From: Bacteriovoracales bacterium
GTDB lineage: Bacteria > Bdellovibrionota > Bacteriovoracia > Bacteriovoracales > Bacteriovoracaceae
NCBI GenBank assembly: GCA_007117175.1
Contig: SKGZ01000032.1
Coordinates: 1 to 7,707, forward strand
Length of the DNA: 7,707 bases
Direction of reading: 5' to 3'
In this document: positions 1 to 7,707 of the stretch, one piece after another
Numbering within the stretch: the stretch's first letter is position 1
How the letters are laid out: every line of letters begins with the position of its first letter
Translations under genes and position numbers: made by a program
Notes under the pieces: model-generated
Database searches by the model: none
Told to the model about the DNA's origin: nothing
Seen by the model: the letters and a program-made list of their open reading frames with translations, nothing else

Positions 1-1
1 A

Positions 2-1408
<1,407 letters not shown>

Positions 1409-1425
1409 CTACTGATTTTAATTCA

Positions 1426-1454
1426 TTGACAGTTTTAGTGATTGAAATAAAAAT
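1426..1454 (+). promoter_or_regulatory. Possible promoter upstream of the short signal-peptide ORF
   Basis: A perfect TTGACA at 1426-1431 is followed after about 16 bases by the weak -10 candidate TAAAAA (1448-1453). It lies 18 bases after the stop of the acidic protein gene and about 30 bases upstream of a strong ribosome binding site. The -35 is convincing and the -10 is not. Confidence 0.35.
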
Positions 1455-1484
1455 AGGCCTAGTTCATTCATGGAGGATTTTATT

Positions 1485-1547
1485 ATGAACAAGCTTATCA
1501 TCGCTCTCACCCTTACCTTCTTTGTGAGTACTTTCTTCTTTGGTTGA
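1485..1547 (+). pseudogene. Short signal-peptide ORF, probably the start of a broken gene
   Basis: The ATG at 1485 has a strong ribosome binding site, GGAGG at 1472-1476 with an 8-base spacer. It opens a 20-residue ORF, MNKLIIALTLTFFVSTFFFG, ending at TGA 1545-1547. It has the layout of a signal peptide (positive N-terminus, long hydrophobic core) with nothing left to export. In the +1 frame, reading continues as VEVGRRP to a TGA at 1564-1566 and then for 40 further codons (from VQPLTNLIIHHTDGAEIG onward) to TAA at 1687-1689. That is compatible with a small exported protein gene damaged by a frameshift and a nonsense change, but the tail matches nothing I recognise and could be chance. The alternative is a genuine hydrophobic micropeptide. 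The initiation signals are clear; the pseudogene reading is inference. Confidence 0.4.
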
Positions 1548-1687
1548 AGTAGGAAGAAGGCCATGAGTTCAACCTCTCACAAATTTAATCATTCATCACA
1601 CTGATGGCGCTGAAATCGGCCAGCTTCAAAATATATGTTTTTGGGCGGATTTGACTATACCAAAACACCCTACATTTTCTCTCCACT

Positions 1688-1708
1688 AACTATGAAAAAA
1701 TCATAGCT
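1688..1708 (+). promoter_or_regulatory. Upstream AbiEi operator half-match (CTATG-N7-CATAG)
   Basis: An imperfect inverted repeat: AACTATG (1688-1694), seven bases, CATAGCT (1702-1708). The core CTATG-N7-CATAG is identical in arms and spacing to the core of the stronger repeat at 1735-1765. The two dyad centres (about 1698 and 1750) lie 52 bases apart, close to five helical turns, so two bound dimers would sit on the same face of the helix. Regulation by AbiEi is inferred. Confidence 0.5.
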
Positions 1709-1724
1709 ATCGAAAAAAAATCAA

Positions 1725-1753
1725 ATGACTTTATCCAGTAACTATGGTATTAT
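1725..1753 (+). promoter_or_regulatory. Probable abiE promoter (-35 aTGACt, -10 TATTAT)
   Basis: ATGACT at 1725-1730 (4/6 to TTGACA), a 17-base spacer, then TATTAT at 1748-1753 (5/6 to TATAAT), preceded by TG at 1745-1746 as an extended -10. Transcription would begin near 1760, only about 13 bases before the ATG at 1773. This argues that the in-frame ATG at 1725, which coincides with the -35 box, is not the start codon. Confidence 0.5.
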
Positions 1754-1765
1754 CATAGTTACTGG
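1735..1765 (+). promoter_or_regulatory. Perfect 12-bp inverted repeat over the abiE -10 box (probable AbiEi operator)
   Basis: CCAGTAACTATG (1735-1746), seven bases, CATAGTTACTGG (1754-1765): both arms match perfectly over 12 bases. The 7-base centre contains the probable -10 hexamer TATTAT. No T-run follows and it sits directly before a start codon, so an operator is more likely than a terminator. AbiEi antitoxins are known to repress their own promoter by binding inverted repeats; binding here is inferred. Confidence 0.7.
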
Positions 1766-1772
1766 AAGAAAA

Positions 1773-2420
1773 ATGAGTGCAAACTTTCTCAATGAAATTG
1801 AAAATAATGTAAAAGTCTCTTTATTTACCGATGACGATCTTAAGATTATTTTTCGAGATAAGCCGCCATCAGCTATCTATAATTGCCTTACCTATCATCT
1901 GAAAAAGAAAAACTTGAAAAGATACAAAAGAGGCCTGTATTCACTTGCCGCAAAGAGAAGCGAAAAATTGGATTTTTCAAAATTCAAATTGGCCAATAAA
2001 TTAGTTCTCCATAGTTTTATCTCATTTGAGTCAGCATTGTCTCATCATGGGCTCATTCCAGAAGCTGTTTATGAGATCACATCAACATGTTTCACCAAGA
2101 ATAAAGTTTTTGAAAACTCTCTAGGTCGATTTAGTTTCACCTATTGTCCAGTTGAGCCATTTTATTTAGGAGTTGAAAAAGATGAAATCACAAAGGCGAA
2201 AATTGCAAATCCTATCCGCGCGTTATTTGATCTCATTTATCTCAGAAAAAAAATCTATAATCGTGCTCAAGACTTAGAAGAAGATTTTAGGATTGATTTA
2301 GAAGAACTCAAAAACGAACTTAATAAATTCAAGGCAAAAGATATTTTAGAGCTTGGAGATCGATATAAGAAGAAAACAACTCGAAGTCTAGCAATGATTT
2401 TAGTGAGGGATTTAAAGTGA
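1773..2420 (+). CDS. abiEi: AbiEi-family type IV antitoxin / transcriptional repressor
   Basis: 215 residues. The N-terminal winged helix-turn-helix (residues about 1-60) ends in the typical recognition-helix and wing pattern, NCLTYHLKKKNLKRYKRGLY. The AbiEi C-terminal domain follows, with SFESALSHHGLIPEAVYEIT (84-103) and NPIRALFDLIYLRKK further on. The family represses its own operon and neutralises the AbiEii toxin without a stable toxin-antitoxin complex (type IV). I place the start at ATG 1773, with GGAAG at 1764-1768, rather than the in-frame ATG at 1725, because the promoter and the 12-bp operator occupy 1725-1765. The stop overlaps the toxin start by four bases, implying translational coupling. 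The gene is AT-rich (18 G+C in the 60 bases at 2221-2280), unlike the right-hand genes. The symbol is a family name; the identity is secure, the partner chemistry is not shown here. Confidence 0.87.
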   Translation: MSANFLNEIENNVKVSLFTDDDLKIIFRDKPPSAIYNCLTYHLKKKNLKRYKRGLYSLAAKRSEKLDFSKFKLANKLVLHSFISFESALSHHGLIPEAVYEITSTCFTKNKVFENSLGRFSFTYCPVEPFYLGVEKDEITKAKIANPIRALFDLIYLRKKIYNRAQDLEEDFRIDLEELKNELNKFKAKDILELGDRYKKKTTRSLAMILVRDLK

Positions 2421-3268
2421 AAGATATCATTCAAAAAAGACTTGAAACTCATTATCAATTAAAGACAGCGGAAGATGAGTTAAATGCTTTAAAAGAAATC
2501 ACTCAAGAAGTTGTCTTATATGCTCTCTACCAAGTCGGTTTTTTTGAAAATGTATGTTTTATGGGCGGTACATGCTTAAGAATTGTTCACTCATTAGATC
2601 GTTTTTCTGAAGATTTAGATTTTTCAACAAGAAAAGTCTATCCTGATTTCAAGCTAGATGAATACTTAGAGAAAGCAATGAATATTATGAGTCCATACGG
2701 ATATGGGTTTACGATAGATGAAAAAGATCTTGCTAATAAAAATATTCAGTCTAGATTCCTCAAAGATGACTCGATCAAGAAAGTATTAACATTTAAGCAT
2801 CAGCAAGATGAGAGACAAAAAATCAAAATCAAAGTTGAAATTGATACAAATCCTCCAGAGGGAGCCGTTCAAAAGTCTGAATTCATAGACTTTCCAGAAG
2901 ATTTTCAAATATTAGCTTATGACCTTGCAAGCCTGATGTCTGGAAAACTACACGCTCTATTATGTAGAACCTATGAAAAAGGAAGAGACTGGTACGATTA
3001 TTCCTGGTATGTAAAAAATAATTGTTCTCCAAATCTCAAGTTGCTAGAAAATGCTTTAAAGCAGCTTGGTCCTTGGAAAGAAAAAGACATTCAGGTTGAT
3101 GAAAAATTTTTAAAAGATGAACTCCTTAGAAAAATAGACTCTTTCAATTGGGATGAAATCAAAGAAGATGTAAGAAAATTCTTGCCTGCAAAAAAGTCTC
3201 AATCACTAGAGATTTGGAGTGCAGATTTTTTTAAAAGCAAAGTGAGAAAGATGAAGGTCGGTCATTAA
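2417..3268 (+). CDS. abiEii: AbiEii-family nucleotidyltransferase toxin
   Basis: 283 residues from a GTG start inside the GTGA overlap with abiEi. The nucleotidyltransferase signature is intact: GGT at residues 50-52, then RFSEDLDFS with D66 and D68 as the metal-binding DxD, and the third acidic patch KVEID (E141, D143). The C-terminal motif SGKLHALLCRTYEKGRDWYD carries K177, R184, R190, D191 and D194. Length and motif order match the AbiEii/DUF1814 family, whose members stop growth or abort phage infection. Characterised relatives (MenT type) add nucleotides to tRNA acceptor ends; whether this one does is inference. No key residue is missing, so it is probably active and needs the antitoxin. 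It stops 13 bases short of the CCA end of a convergent tRNA-Gly gene, with no clear terminator between. Confidence 0.9.
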   Translation: MKDIIQKRLETHYQLKTAEDELNALKEITQEVVLYALYQVGFFENVCFMGGTCLRIVHSLDRFSEDLDFSTRKVYPDFKLDEYLEKAMNIMSPYGYGFTIDEKDLANKNIQSRFLKDDSIKKVLTFKHQQDERQKIKIKVEIDTNPPEGAVQKSEFIDFPEDFQILAYDLASLMSGKLHALLCRTYEKGRDWYDYSWYVKNNCSPNLKLLENALKQLGPWKEKDIQVDEKFLKDELLRKIDSFNWDEIKEDVRKFLPAKKSQSLEIWSADFFKSKVRKMKVGH

Positions 3269-3281
3269 TCATTAATTGAAA

Positions 3282-3357
3282 TGGAGCGCGCGACCCGGTT
3301 CGAACGGGCGACCTGTTGCATGGCAAGCAACCGCTCTACCAACTGAGCTACGCGCGC
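3282..3357 (-). tRNA. tRNA-Gly (anticodon GCC), CCA encoded
   Basis: Read on the minus strand, the 76 bases fold as a complete cloverleaf. The acceptor stem is GCGCGCG/CGCGCGC, the D stem GCTC/GAGC, and the anticodon stem GTTGC/GCAAC around the loop TTGCCAT. The T stem is GCCCG/CGGGT with the loop TTCGAAC. The discriminator is U73 (usual for bacterial tRNA-Gly) and CCA is encoded at 3284-3282. The anticodon GCC reads GGC and GGU. All stems pair, with a single G-U in the T stem. Confidence 0.96.
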
Positions 3358-3372
3358 GTGCAGAATGAATAG

Positions 3373-3402
3373 AATATAAGGCCCACAGGCCACTCATGTC
3401 AA
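3373..3402 (-). promoter_or_regulatory. tRNA-Gly promoter
   Basis: On the minus strand, a perfect TTGACA (3402-3397), an 18-base spacer, then TATATT (3378-3373, 5/6 to TATAAT). This places the transcription start a few bases before the mature tRNA 5' end at 3357. The spacer contains GGCC-TGTG-GGCC. Confidence 0.65.
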
Positions 3403-3435
3403 AAGATATTTAGCAATCAAATAGGATCAGTTGAG

Positions 3436-3464
3436 ATGACTTCAATGAATTTTTTCCTTATAAT
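3436..3464 (+). promoter_or_regulatory. icd promoter
   Basis: ATGACT at 3436-3441 (4/6 to TTGACA), a 17-base spacer, and a perfect TATAAT at 3459-3464. Transcription should start near 3471, giving a leader of roughly 36 bases. It is divergent from the tRNA-Gly promoter within the same 149-base intergenic region. Confidence 0.65.
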
Positions 3465-3506
3465 GGGCTGGTTCTTGATAATAATCGTAAAATTTTGGAG
3501 CAAAAA

Positions 3507-4739
3507 ATGAAAAAAATCAAAGTACAAAACCCCGTGGTTGAAATGGATGGCGATGAAATGACTCGAATTATTTGGACTTTTATTAAAGAAAAGCTCATTT
3601 TCCCCTATTTAGACCTAGATATTAAGTACTTTGACCTAGGACTGGAAAGTCGCGATAAAACAGATGATCAAATTACAGTGGATGCAGCCAATGCAGTGAA
3701 AAAATACAATGTTGGAATAAAATGCGCCACCATCACCCCAGATGAGGGAAGAATGGAGGAGTTTAAATTAAAGCAAATGTGGCGATCTCCCAATGGAACC
3801 ATTCGAAATATTTTAGGTGGAACCGTTTTTAGAGAGCCCATTATCTGTAAAAATATCCCGCGACTGGTGGGGCATTGGAGTAAACCCATCTGTATTGGCC
3901 GTCACGCTTTTGGTGACCAGTATCGGGCCACTGATGCAGTGATTGAGGGCAAAGGAAAGCTGACTATGACCTTTACTCCTGAAGGAGGAGGGGTTGCTCA
4001 AACATGGGATATTTATGATTTCCAAGGTCCAGGAGTGGCCATGTCCATGTATAACACTGAAGAGTCCATTCGCGGCTTTGCCCATGCTTGCTTTAATCAA
4101 GCCTTGGTTAAAGGTTGGCCATTGTATCTCTCCACTAAAAACACCATTTTAAAGAAATATGATGGGCGCTTTAAAGATATTTTTGAAGAGATTTATCAAA
4201 GTGATTATCGCAAGAAATTTGAGGCTAAGGGCATCACCTATGAACACCGACTGATTGATGATATGGTGGCAGCTTGCCTGAAATGGGAAGGTGGTTTTGT
4301 ATGGGCCTGCAAGAACTATGATGGTGACGTGCAATCAGACACTGTGGCCCAAGGATTTGGTTCATTAGGGCTCATGACCTCCACTCTACTGACTCCAGAT
4401 GGTCAAACTATGGAAGCAGAAGCGGCACACGGAACAGTGACTCGTCACTACCGACAACACCAACAAGGAAAGAAAACATCAACTAATCCTATTGCATCAA
4501 TTTTTGCTTGGACACGGGGACTGGCATTTCGCGCTAAACTGGATCAAAACCAAGAACTTGCTCAGTTTTGTCAACACCTAGAAGATGTTTGCATTGAAAC
4601 TGTGGAAAGTGGAAAAATGACCAAGGATTTAGCTCTTTGTATTCACGGCTCTAATCTAGAAGAATCAATGTACCTAAGCACTCAGGATTTTCTCGCCGCG
4701 CTGGATGAGAATTTACAAAAAAAATTGAATCAGAGCTAG
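3507..4739 (+). CDS. icd: NADP-dependent isocitrate dehydrogenase, eukaryotic-type (type II)
   Basis: 410 residues; oxidatively decarboxylates isocitrate to 2-oxoglutarate with NADP+ (EC 1.1.1.42) in the TCA cycle, cytoplasmic, normally a homodimer. I chose ATG 3507, with GGAG at 3497-3500 and a 6-base spacer; the in-frame TTG at 3495 overlaps that ribosome binding site. With this start the isocitrate-site residues fall on the same numbers as in human IDH1: T77, S94, N96, R100, R109, R132 and Y139, within [13 protein letters not shown] and [14 protein letters not shown]. After a one-residue deletion, K211 and the metal-binding D251, D274 and D278 correspond to human K212, D252, D275 and D279. 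The NADP-binding loop HGTVTRHYR is present. All catalytic residues are intact. It is distinct from the E. coli-type enzyme. Confidence 0.96.
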   Translation: MKKIKVQNPVVEMDGDEMTRIIWTFIKEKLIFPYLDLDIKYFDLGLESRDKTDDQITVDAANAVKKYNVGIKCATITPDEGRMEEFKLKQMWRSPNGTIRNILGGTVFREPIICKNIPRLVGHWSKPICIGRHAFGDQYRATDAVIEGKGKLTMTFTPEGGGVAQTWDIYDFQGPGVAMSMYNTEESIRGFAHACFNQALVKGWPLYLSTKNTILKKYDGRFKDIFEEIYQSDYRKKFEAKGITYEHRLIDDMVAACLKWEGGFVWACKNYDGDVQSDTVAQGFGSLGLMTSTLLTPDGQTMEAEAAHGTVTRHYRQHQQGKKTSTNPIASIFAWTRGLAFRAKLDQNQELAQFCQHLEDVCIETVESGKMTKDLALCIHGSNLEESMYLSTQDFLAALDENLQKKLNQS

Positions 4740-4793
4740 AGCTTTTAAAACTGCTTTTTTTCAGCGAAACTAGAAAGAAAGGAGAATAAAGCC

Positions 4794-5876
4794 GTGAGTA
4801 AGTATTACACCCTAATGCTGGTGCCTGATCAGCAGCAATACGTGAAATCTTTTAAGATTCCCTCTTTTCTTTTAAAGTCAGGGGCCATAATCTTTGCTGT
4901 TTTAGTCTTACTCACTTCTGTGTTTATTTATGATTACTGGATCGTTCTACAACAAGTTTATGAAAATAAGCATTTATCTATGGAGAATAAACAGCTGCGT
5001 GAGCAAATACAGCTGTTTCAAATGAAGCTTAATACTATTAATAAAGACCTAGAGCATATCTATACCTTTGAAAAGAAATTACGTATTATCTCTGGCCTGG
5101 AAGTGGATCAACTTTCAACCCCTTACTTTCGGCCCGTTAGCCCAGAAGTCATCCAGCAAGAGCAAGTGCAAAGCAATCACTACGAAAGTCAAATCCGTCA
5201 GCAGTATGACCAAGAAATGCCCCTTCGTAACTATCAGCAAGAACCTGCCTATCTGGACTTAGTTTCAGATTACGAAAAAATGGTTTTAAAAAACTTTGGC
5301 ATTAGTGATGAATATCACACCATCAAAAAACTCTCCCCCTTATCCCAAAGAAGTCTAGAACTGGCCCATGAACTGGCCCGTTTTGATTTTCACTATGAAC
5401 ATCTTCAAACCATGACCCATCAACTCGAGTCTAAAATCAATGAACTGGATGAGTTCTTACTGGATCGTGAATCCATTTTACTCTCTACTCCTGTGATTTT
5501 GCCCATCAATGGGTGGATCACAAGTTATTACGGACCTCGAGTGAATCCAGTTTCCAAAAGACTCAAAATGCACGAAGGGATCGATATAGGAGCCCCCTAT
5601 GGTACCCCCATTTACTCAGCGGCTGATGGTAAAGTCGTTTTCTCAGGTGTTAAGCCTGGTTTTGGCACTCATGTACAAATTGACCACGGATATGGGATGG
5701 AAACAATCTACGCCCACTCCTCTAAGGTTCTGGTAAGAAAAGGAGACATTGTACGCCGAGGTGATGTGATTGCTAAAGTAGGAAGTACTGGTCACTCCAC
5801 CGGTCCTCACTTACACTATGAGGTAAGAGTCAATGGGGTCGCTGTCGATCCTTACTACTTTTTGCTAGAAAAATAA
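4794..5876 (+). CDS. Membrane-anchored M23 (LytM-type) peptidoglycan endopeptidase
   Basis: 360 residues from GTG 4794, supported by GGAG at 4781-4784 with a 9-base spacer. A short cytoplasmic start is followed by one membrane helix (residues about 28-48) and then a coiled-coil-like stretch (about 52-98, [19 protein letters not shown]). The C-terminal M23 domain occupies about 235-356. Zinc ligands H260 and D264 lie in MHEGIDIG, catalytic H308 in YAHSS, and the HxH pair H339/H341 in STGPHLHYE. All M23 active-site residues are present, so an active metallopeptidase cutting peptide cross-links in the periplasm is expected, unlike the degenerate EnvC/NlpD activators. It lies 54 bases after icd, with no clear promoter, and 25 bases before secA. 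The exact substrate bond and role (division, growth or predation) are not shown by the sequence. Confidence 0.92.
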   Translation: MSKYYTLMLVPDQQQYVKSFKIPSFLLKSGAIIFAVLVLLTSVFIYDYWIVLQQVYENKHLSMENKQLREQIQLFQMKLNTINKDLEHIYTFEKKLRIISGLEVDQLSTPYFRPVSPEVIQQEQVQSNHYESQIRQQYDQEMPLRNYQQEPAYLDLVSDYEKMVLKNFGISDEYHTIKKLSPLSQRSLELAHELARFDFHYEHLQTMTHQLESKINELDEFLLDRESILLSTPVILPINGWITSYYGPRVNPVSKRLKMHEGIDIGAPYGTPIYSAADGKVVFSGVKPGFGTHVQIDHGYGMETIYAHSSKVLVRKGDIVRRGDVIAKVGSTGHSTGPHLHYEVRVNGVAVDPYYFLLEK

Positions 5877-5901
5877 TGATTCCCTATTAAGGAGCTCTCA
5901 A

Positions 5902-7707
5902 ATGCTGGATTCAGTTGTTAAAAAGATTTTTGGAACGAAACAAGATCGCGACCTCAAAAAACTTTACCCACTGGTCAAACAAATTAATGAGCTTGAACCT
6001 TCCATGCAAAAACTTAGCGATGAACAATTACAAAATAAAACCAATGAATTTCGCCAAAGGATTAAAGATGGATCGAGCTTAGATGAATTACTGCCCGAAG
6101 CATTTGCCACTGTGCGAGAAGCCAGTGTGCGCGTCTTAAAAATGCGCCATTTTGACGTTCAGCTTATTGGTGGAATTGTTTTACACCAAGGGCGAATTGC
6201 GGAGATGAAAACAGGTGAAGGAAAAACCCTTACCTCTACCTTGGCAACCTACCTCAATGCTCTTTCTGGCAAGGGGACTCATCTGGTGACAGTCAATGAC
6301 TACCTGGCACAAAGAGATGCCCAAGAGATGGGAGAACTTTACCAATGGTTAGGTCTCACAGTGGGAGTTATCACCAATGATATTGATGATGAGCAAAGAA
6401 AAATTGCATACCAAGCAGATGTGACCTATGGAACCAATAACGAATTTGCCTTTGATTACCTAAGAGACAATATGAAATTTTCTTTAGATCAATATGTTCA
6501 AAGAAAATTTAATTTCTGTATTGTTGATGAAGTCGACTCCATTCTTATCGATGAGGCCAGAACACCATTGCTCATTTCAGGACCAAGCGAAGGAGACACT
6601 CAACTTTACCATGAAATTAACAAAGTGGTTCCCAAACTTAGCAAAGATATTCATTACACTGTGGATGAAAAACACCACTCGGTAGTGCTCACTGATGAGG
6701 GCGTTAATAAAGCGCAAGAGATCATGGGTGTAGAAAACCTCTTTGATCCCATCAATATTGAAAAATTGCACCATCTCAACCAATCGCTCAAGGCTCATAA
6801 CCTATTTATTCGCGATGTGAATTATGTGGTCACTGACGATCAGAAAGTTGTGATCGTGGATGAGTTTACTGGTCGTCTTAAACAAGGCTCTCGCTGGTCA
6901 GATGGATTACACCAAGCAGTTGAAGCAAAAGAAGGGGTTCCCATCAAAAAAGAGAACCAGACTTTGGCTTCCATTACCTTTCAAAACTTTTTTAAACTTT
7001 ATGCTAAGCTCTCGGGAATGACAGGTACCGCTGATACCGAAGCAGAAGAATTTCAAAAAATCTATAATCTGGATGTAGTTGTTATCCCCACTAATAAGCC
7101 AATGATTCGCGATGACCAAGCTGATATGGTCTATGCCACTAAACAAGGCAAGTATAAAGCAGTGGCCAAAACCATAGAAGAAGCGCATCAAAAAAGACAG
7201 CCAATCTTGGTGGGAACTATCTCAATTGACAGTTCTGAGATTTTATCTCGCTATCTTAAGCAAGTTGGCATTCCCCACGAAGTTCTCAATGCCAAACAAC
7301 ATGAGAGAGAGGCCTCAATCATCGCTAATGCTGGTCAAGAAGGGGCGGTGACTATTGCCACTAATATGGCCGGTCGAGGAACTGATATTAAACTCACTGA
7401 AAAAACCAAGCAAGCCGGTGGTCTCTTTATCATAGGAACAGAAAGGCATGAGTCTCGCCGTATTGATAATCAGCTTAGAGGTCGTTCTGGTCGTCAAGGA
7501 GATCCAGGTCGCTCTCAATTTTTTCTTTCACTAGAAGACGATTTAATGAGAGTTTTTGGCTCTGATCGTATCAAAACACTGATGACTCGTATGGGAATGA
7601 ACGATGATGAACCCATTCAACACCGCATGATCTCCAACGCTATTGCCAAGGCCCAGAAAAAAGCAGAGGCACATAACTTTGATATTCGTAAACACTTACA
7701 TGATTAT
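5902..7707 (+). CDS. secA: Preprotein translocase ATPase SecA (3' end outside window)
   Basis: 602 codons are visible from ATG 5902 (AAGGAG at 5889-5894, 7-base spacer), running off the right edge; the family is usually 800-900 residues. SecA is the ATP-driven motor that pushes unfolded preproteins through SecYEG. Walker A MKTGEGKT spans 102-109, and the Walker B/DEAD-like DEVD begins at D209; both numbers match E. coli SecA. The signature [16 protein letters not shown], the cross-linking-domain region and [14 protein letters not shown] follow. Then come nucleotide-binding domain 2 motifs NMAGRGTDI (near 488-496), [13 protein letters not shown] and [13 protein letters not shown] (around 525-537). 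The loop between GRGTDI and AGGLF is short, as in B. subtilis, lacking the long E. coli insert. The rest of the helical wing/scaffold and the C-terminal tail are not in view. No disruption is seen. Confidence 0.97.
   Translation, partial: MLDSVVKKIFGTKQDRDLKKLYPLVKQINELEPSMQKLSDEQLQNKTNEFRQRIKDGSSLDELLPEAFATVREASVRVLKMRHFDVQLIGGIVLHQGRIAEMKTGEGKTLTSTLATYLNALSGKGTHLVTVNDYLAQRDAQEMGELYQWLGLTVGVITNDIDDEQRKIAYQADVTYGTNNEFAFDYLRDNMKFSLDQYVQRKFNFCIVDEVDSILIDEARTPLLISGPSEGDTQLYHEINKVVPKLSKDIHYTVDEKHHSVVLTDEGVNKAQEIMGVENLFDPINIEKLHHLNQSLKAHNLFIRDVNYVVTDDQKVVIVDEFTGRLKQGSRWSDGLHQAVEAKEGVPIKKENQTLASITFQNFFKLYAKLSGMTGTADTEAEEFQKIYNLDVVVIPTNKPMIRDDQADMVYATKQGKYKAVAKTIEEAHQKRQPILVGTISIDSSEILSRYLKQVGIPHEVLNAKQHEREASIIANAGQEGAVTIATNMAGRGTDIKLTEKTKQAGGLFIIGTERHESRRIDNQLRGRSGRQGDPGRSQFFLSLEDDLMRVFGSDRIKTLMTRMGMNDDEPIQHRMISNAIAKAQKKAEAHNFDIRKHLHDY

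Noticed and set aside
1735..1765. The 12-bp inverted repeat as a transcription terminator
   Set aside because: There is no T-run after it, it contains a -10 hexamer and it directly precedes a start codon, so an operator fits better.
1470..3286. Attachment-site duplication of the tRNA-Gly 3' end flanking the abiE module
   Set aside because: The only shared string I found is atggag (1470-1475 and 3281-3286), six bases that also form a ribosome binding site; this is too short to mean anything.
3668..4334. Three minus-strand open frames inside icd
   Set aside because: They are shadows of a clearly conserved gene and have no recognisable product.
4738..4762. Possible intrinsic terminator after icd (agc-ttttaaaa-ct-gct then T7)
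   Set aside because: The stem has only three good G/C-containing pairs and a mismatch; the T-run alone is not enough to call it.
6494..7518. Open frames in other frames inside secA
   Set aside because: SecA motifs run continuously through this region in the main frame; the others are chance frames.

Overview
The window looks like bacterial chromosome from a Gram-negative member of the Bdellovibrionota (Bdellovibrio/Bacteriovorax-type predators or relatives). The grounds are the cysteine-rich 'AGW...C.P...CxPLLFG..CV' secreted-protein family at the left edge, which I associate from memory with that phylum, together with a eukaryotic-type NADP isocitrate dehydrogenase and a secA paired with a membrane-anchored M23 peptidase gene. 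The phylum call is moderate confidence; the gene identities are much firmer.

Layout. (1) 2-1408 (+): the 3' part of a large, probably exported, cysteine-rich protein. It is open through the left edge. Its C-terminal half is very acidic and contains 33 consecutive Asp codons. (2) 1409-1772: a gap with a promoter-like element, a well-initiated but very short signal-peptide ORF that appears broken, and then the promoter/operator region of the next genes. (3) 1773-3268 (+): an AT-rich two-gene module, abiEi/abiEii, a type IV toxin-antitoxin and abortive-infection system. It has a GTGA start/stop overlap and two matching inverted repeats upstream, one of them centred on the probable -10 box. (4) 3282-3357 (-): tRNA-Gly(GCC) with encoded CCA, convergent with the toxin gene and with its own TTGACA promoter. 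(5) 3436-4739 (+): icd with a TATAAT promoter. (6) 4794-5876 (+): a membrane-anchored M23 (LytM-type) endopeptidase. (7) 5902 to the right edge (+): the first 602 codons of secA.

How it fits together. The right half is housekeeping: TCA cycle, cell-wall remodelling and Sec export. The M23 and secA genes are only 25 bases apart and probably co-transcribed. The abiE pair looks like an accessory insertion: it sits against the 3' end of a tRNA gene, its sampled GC is near 30-33% against about 47-53% in sampled icd lines, and it follows a damaged reading frame. The most notable signals are the autoregulatory-looking operator pair of the AbiE module and the poly-aspartate insertion inside a probable beta-sandwich domain. 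I did not find an entirely new system.
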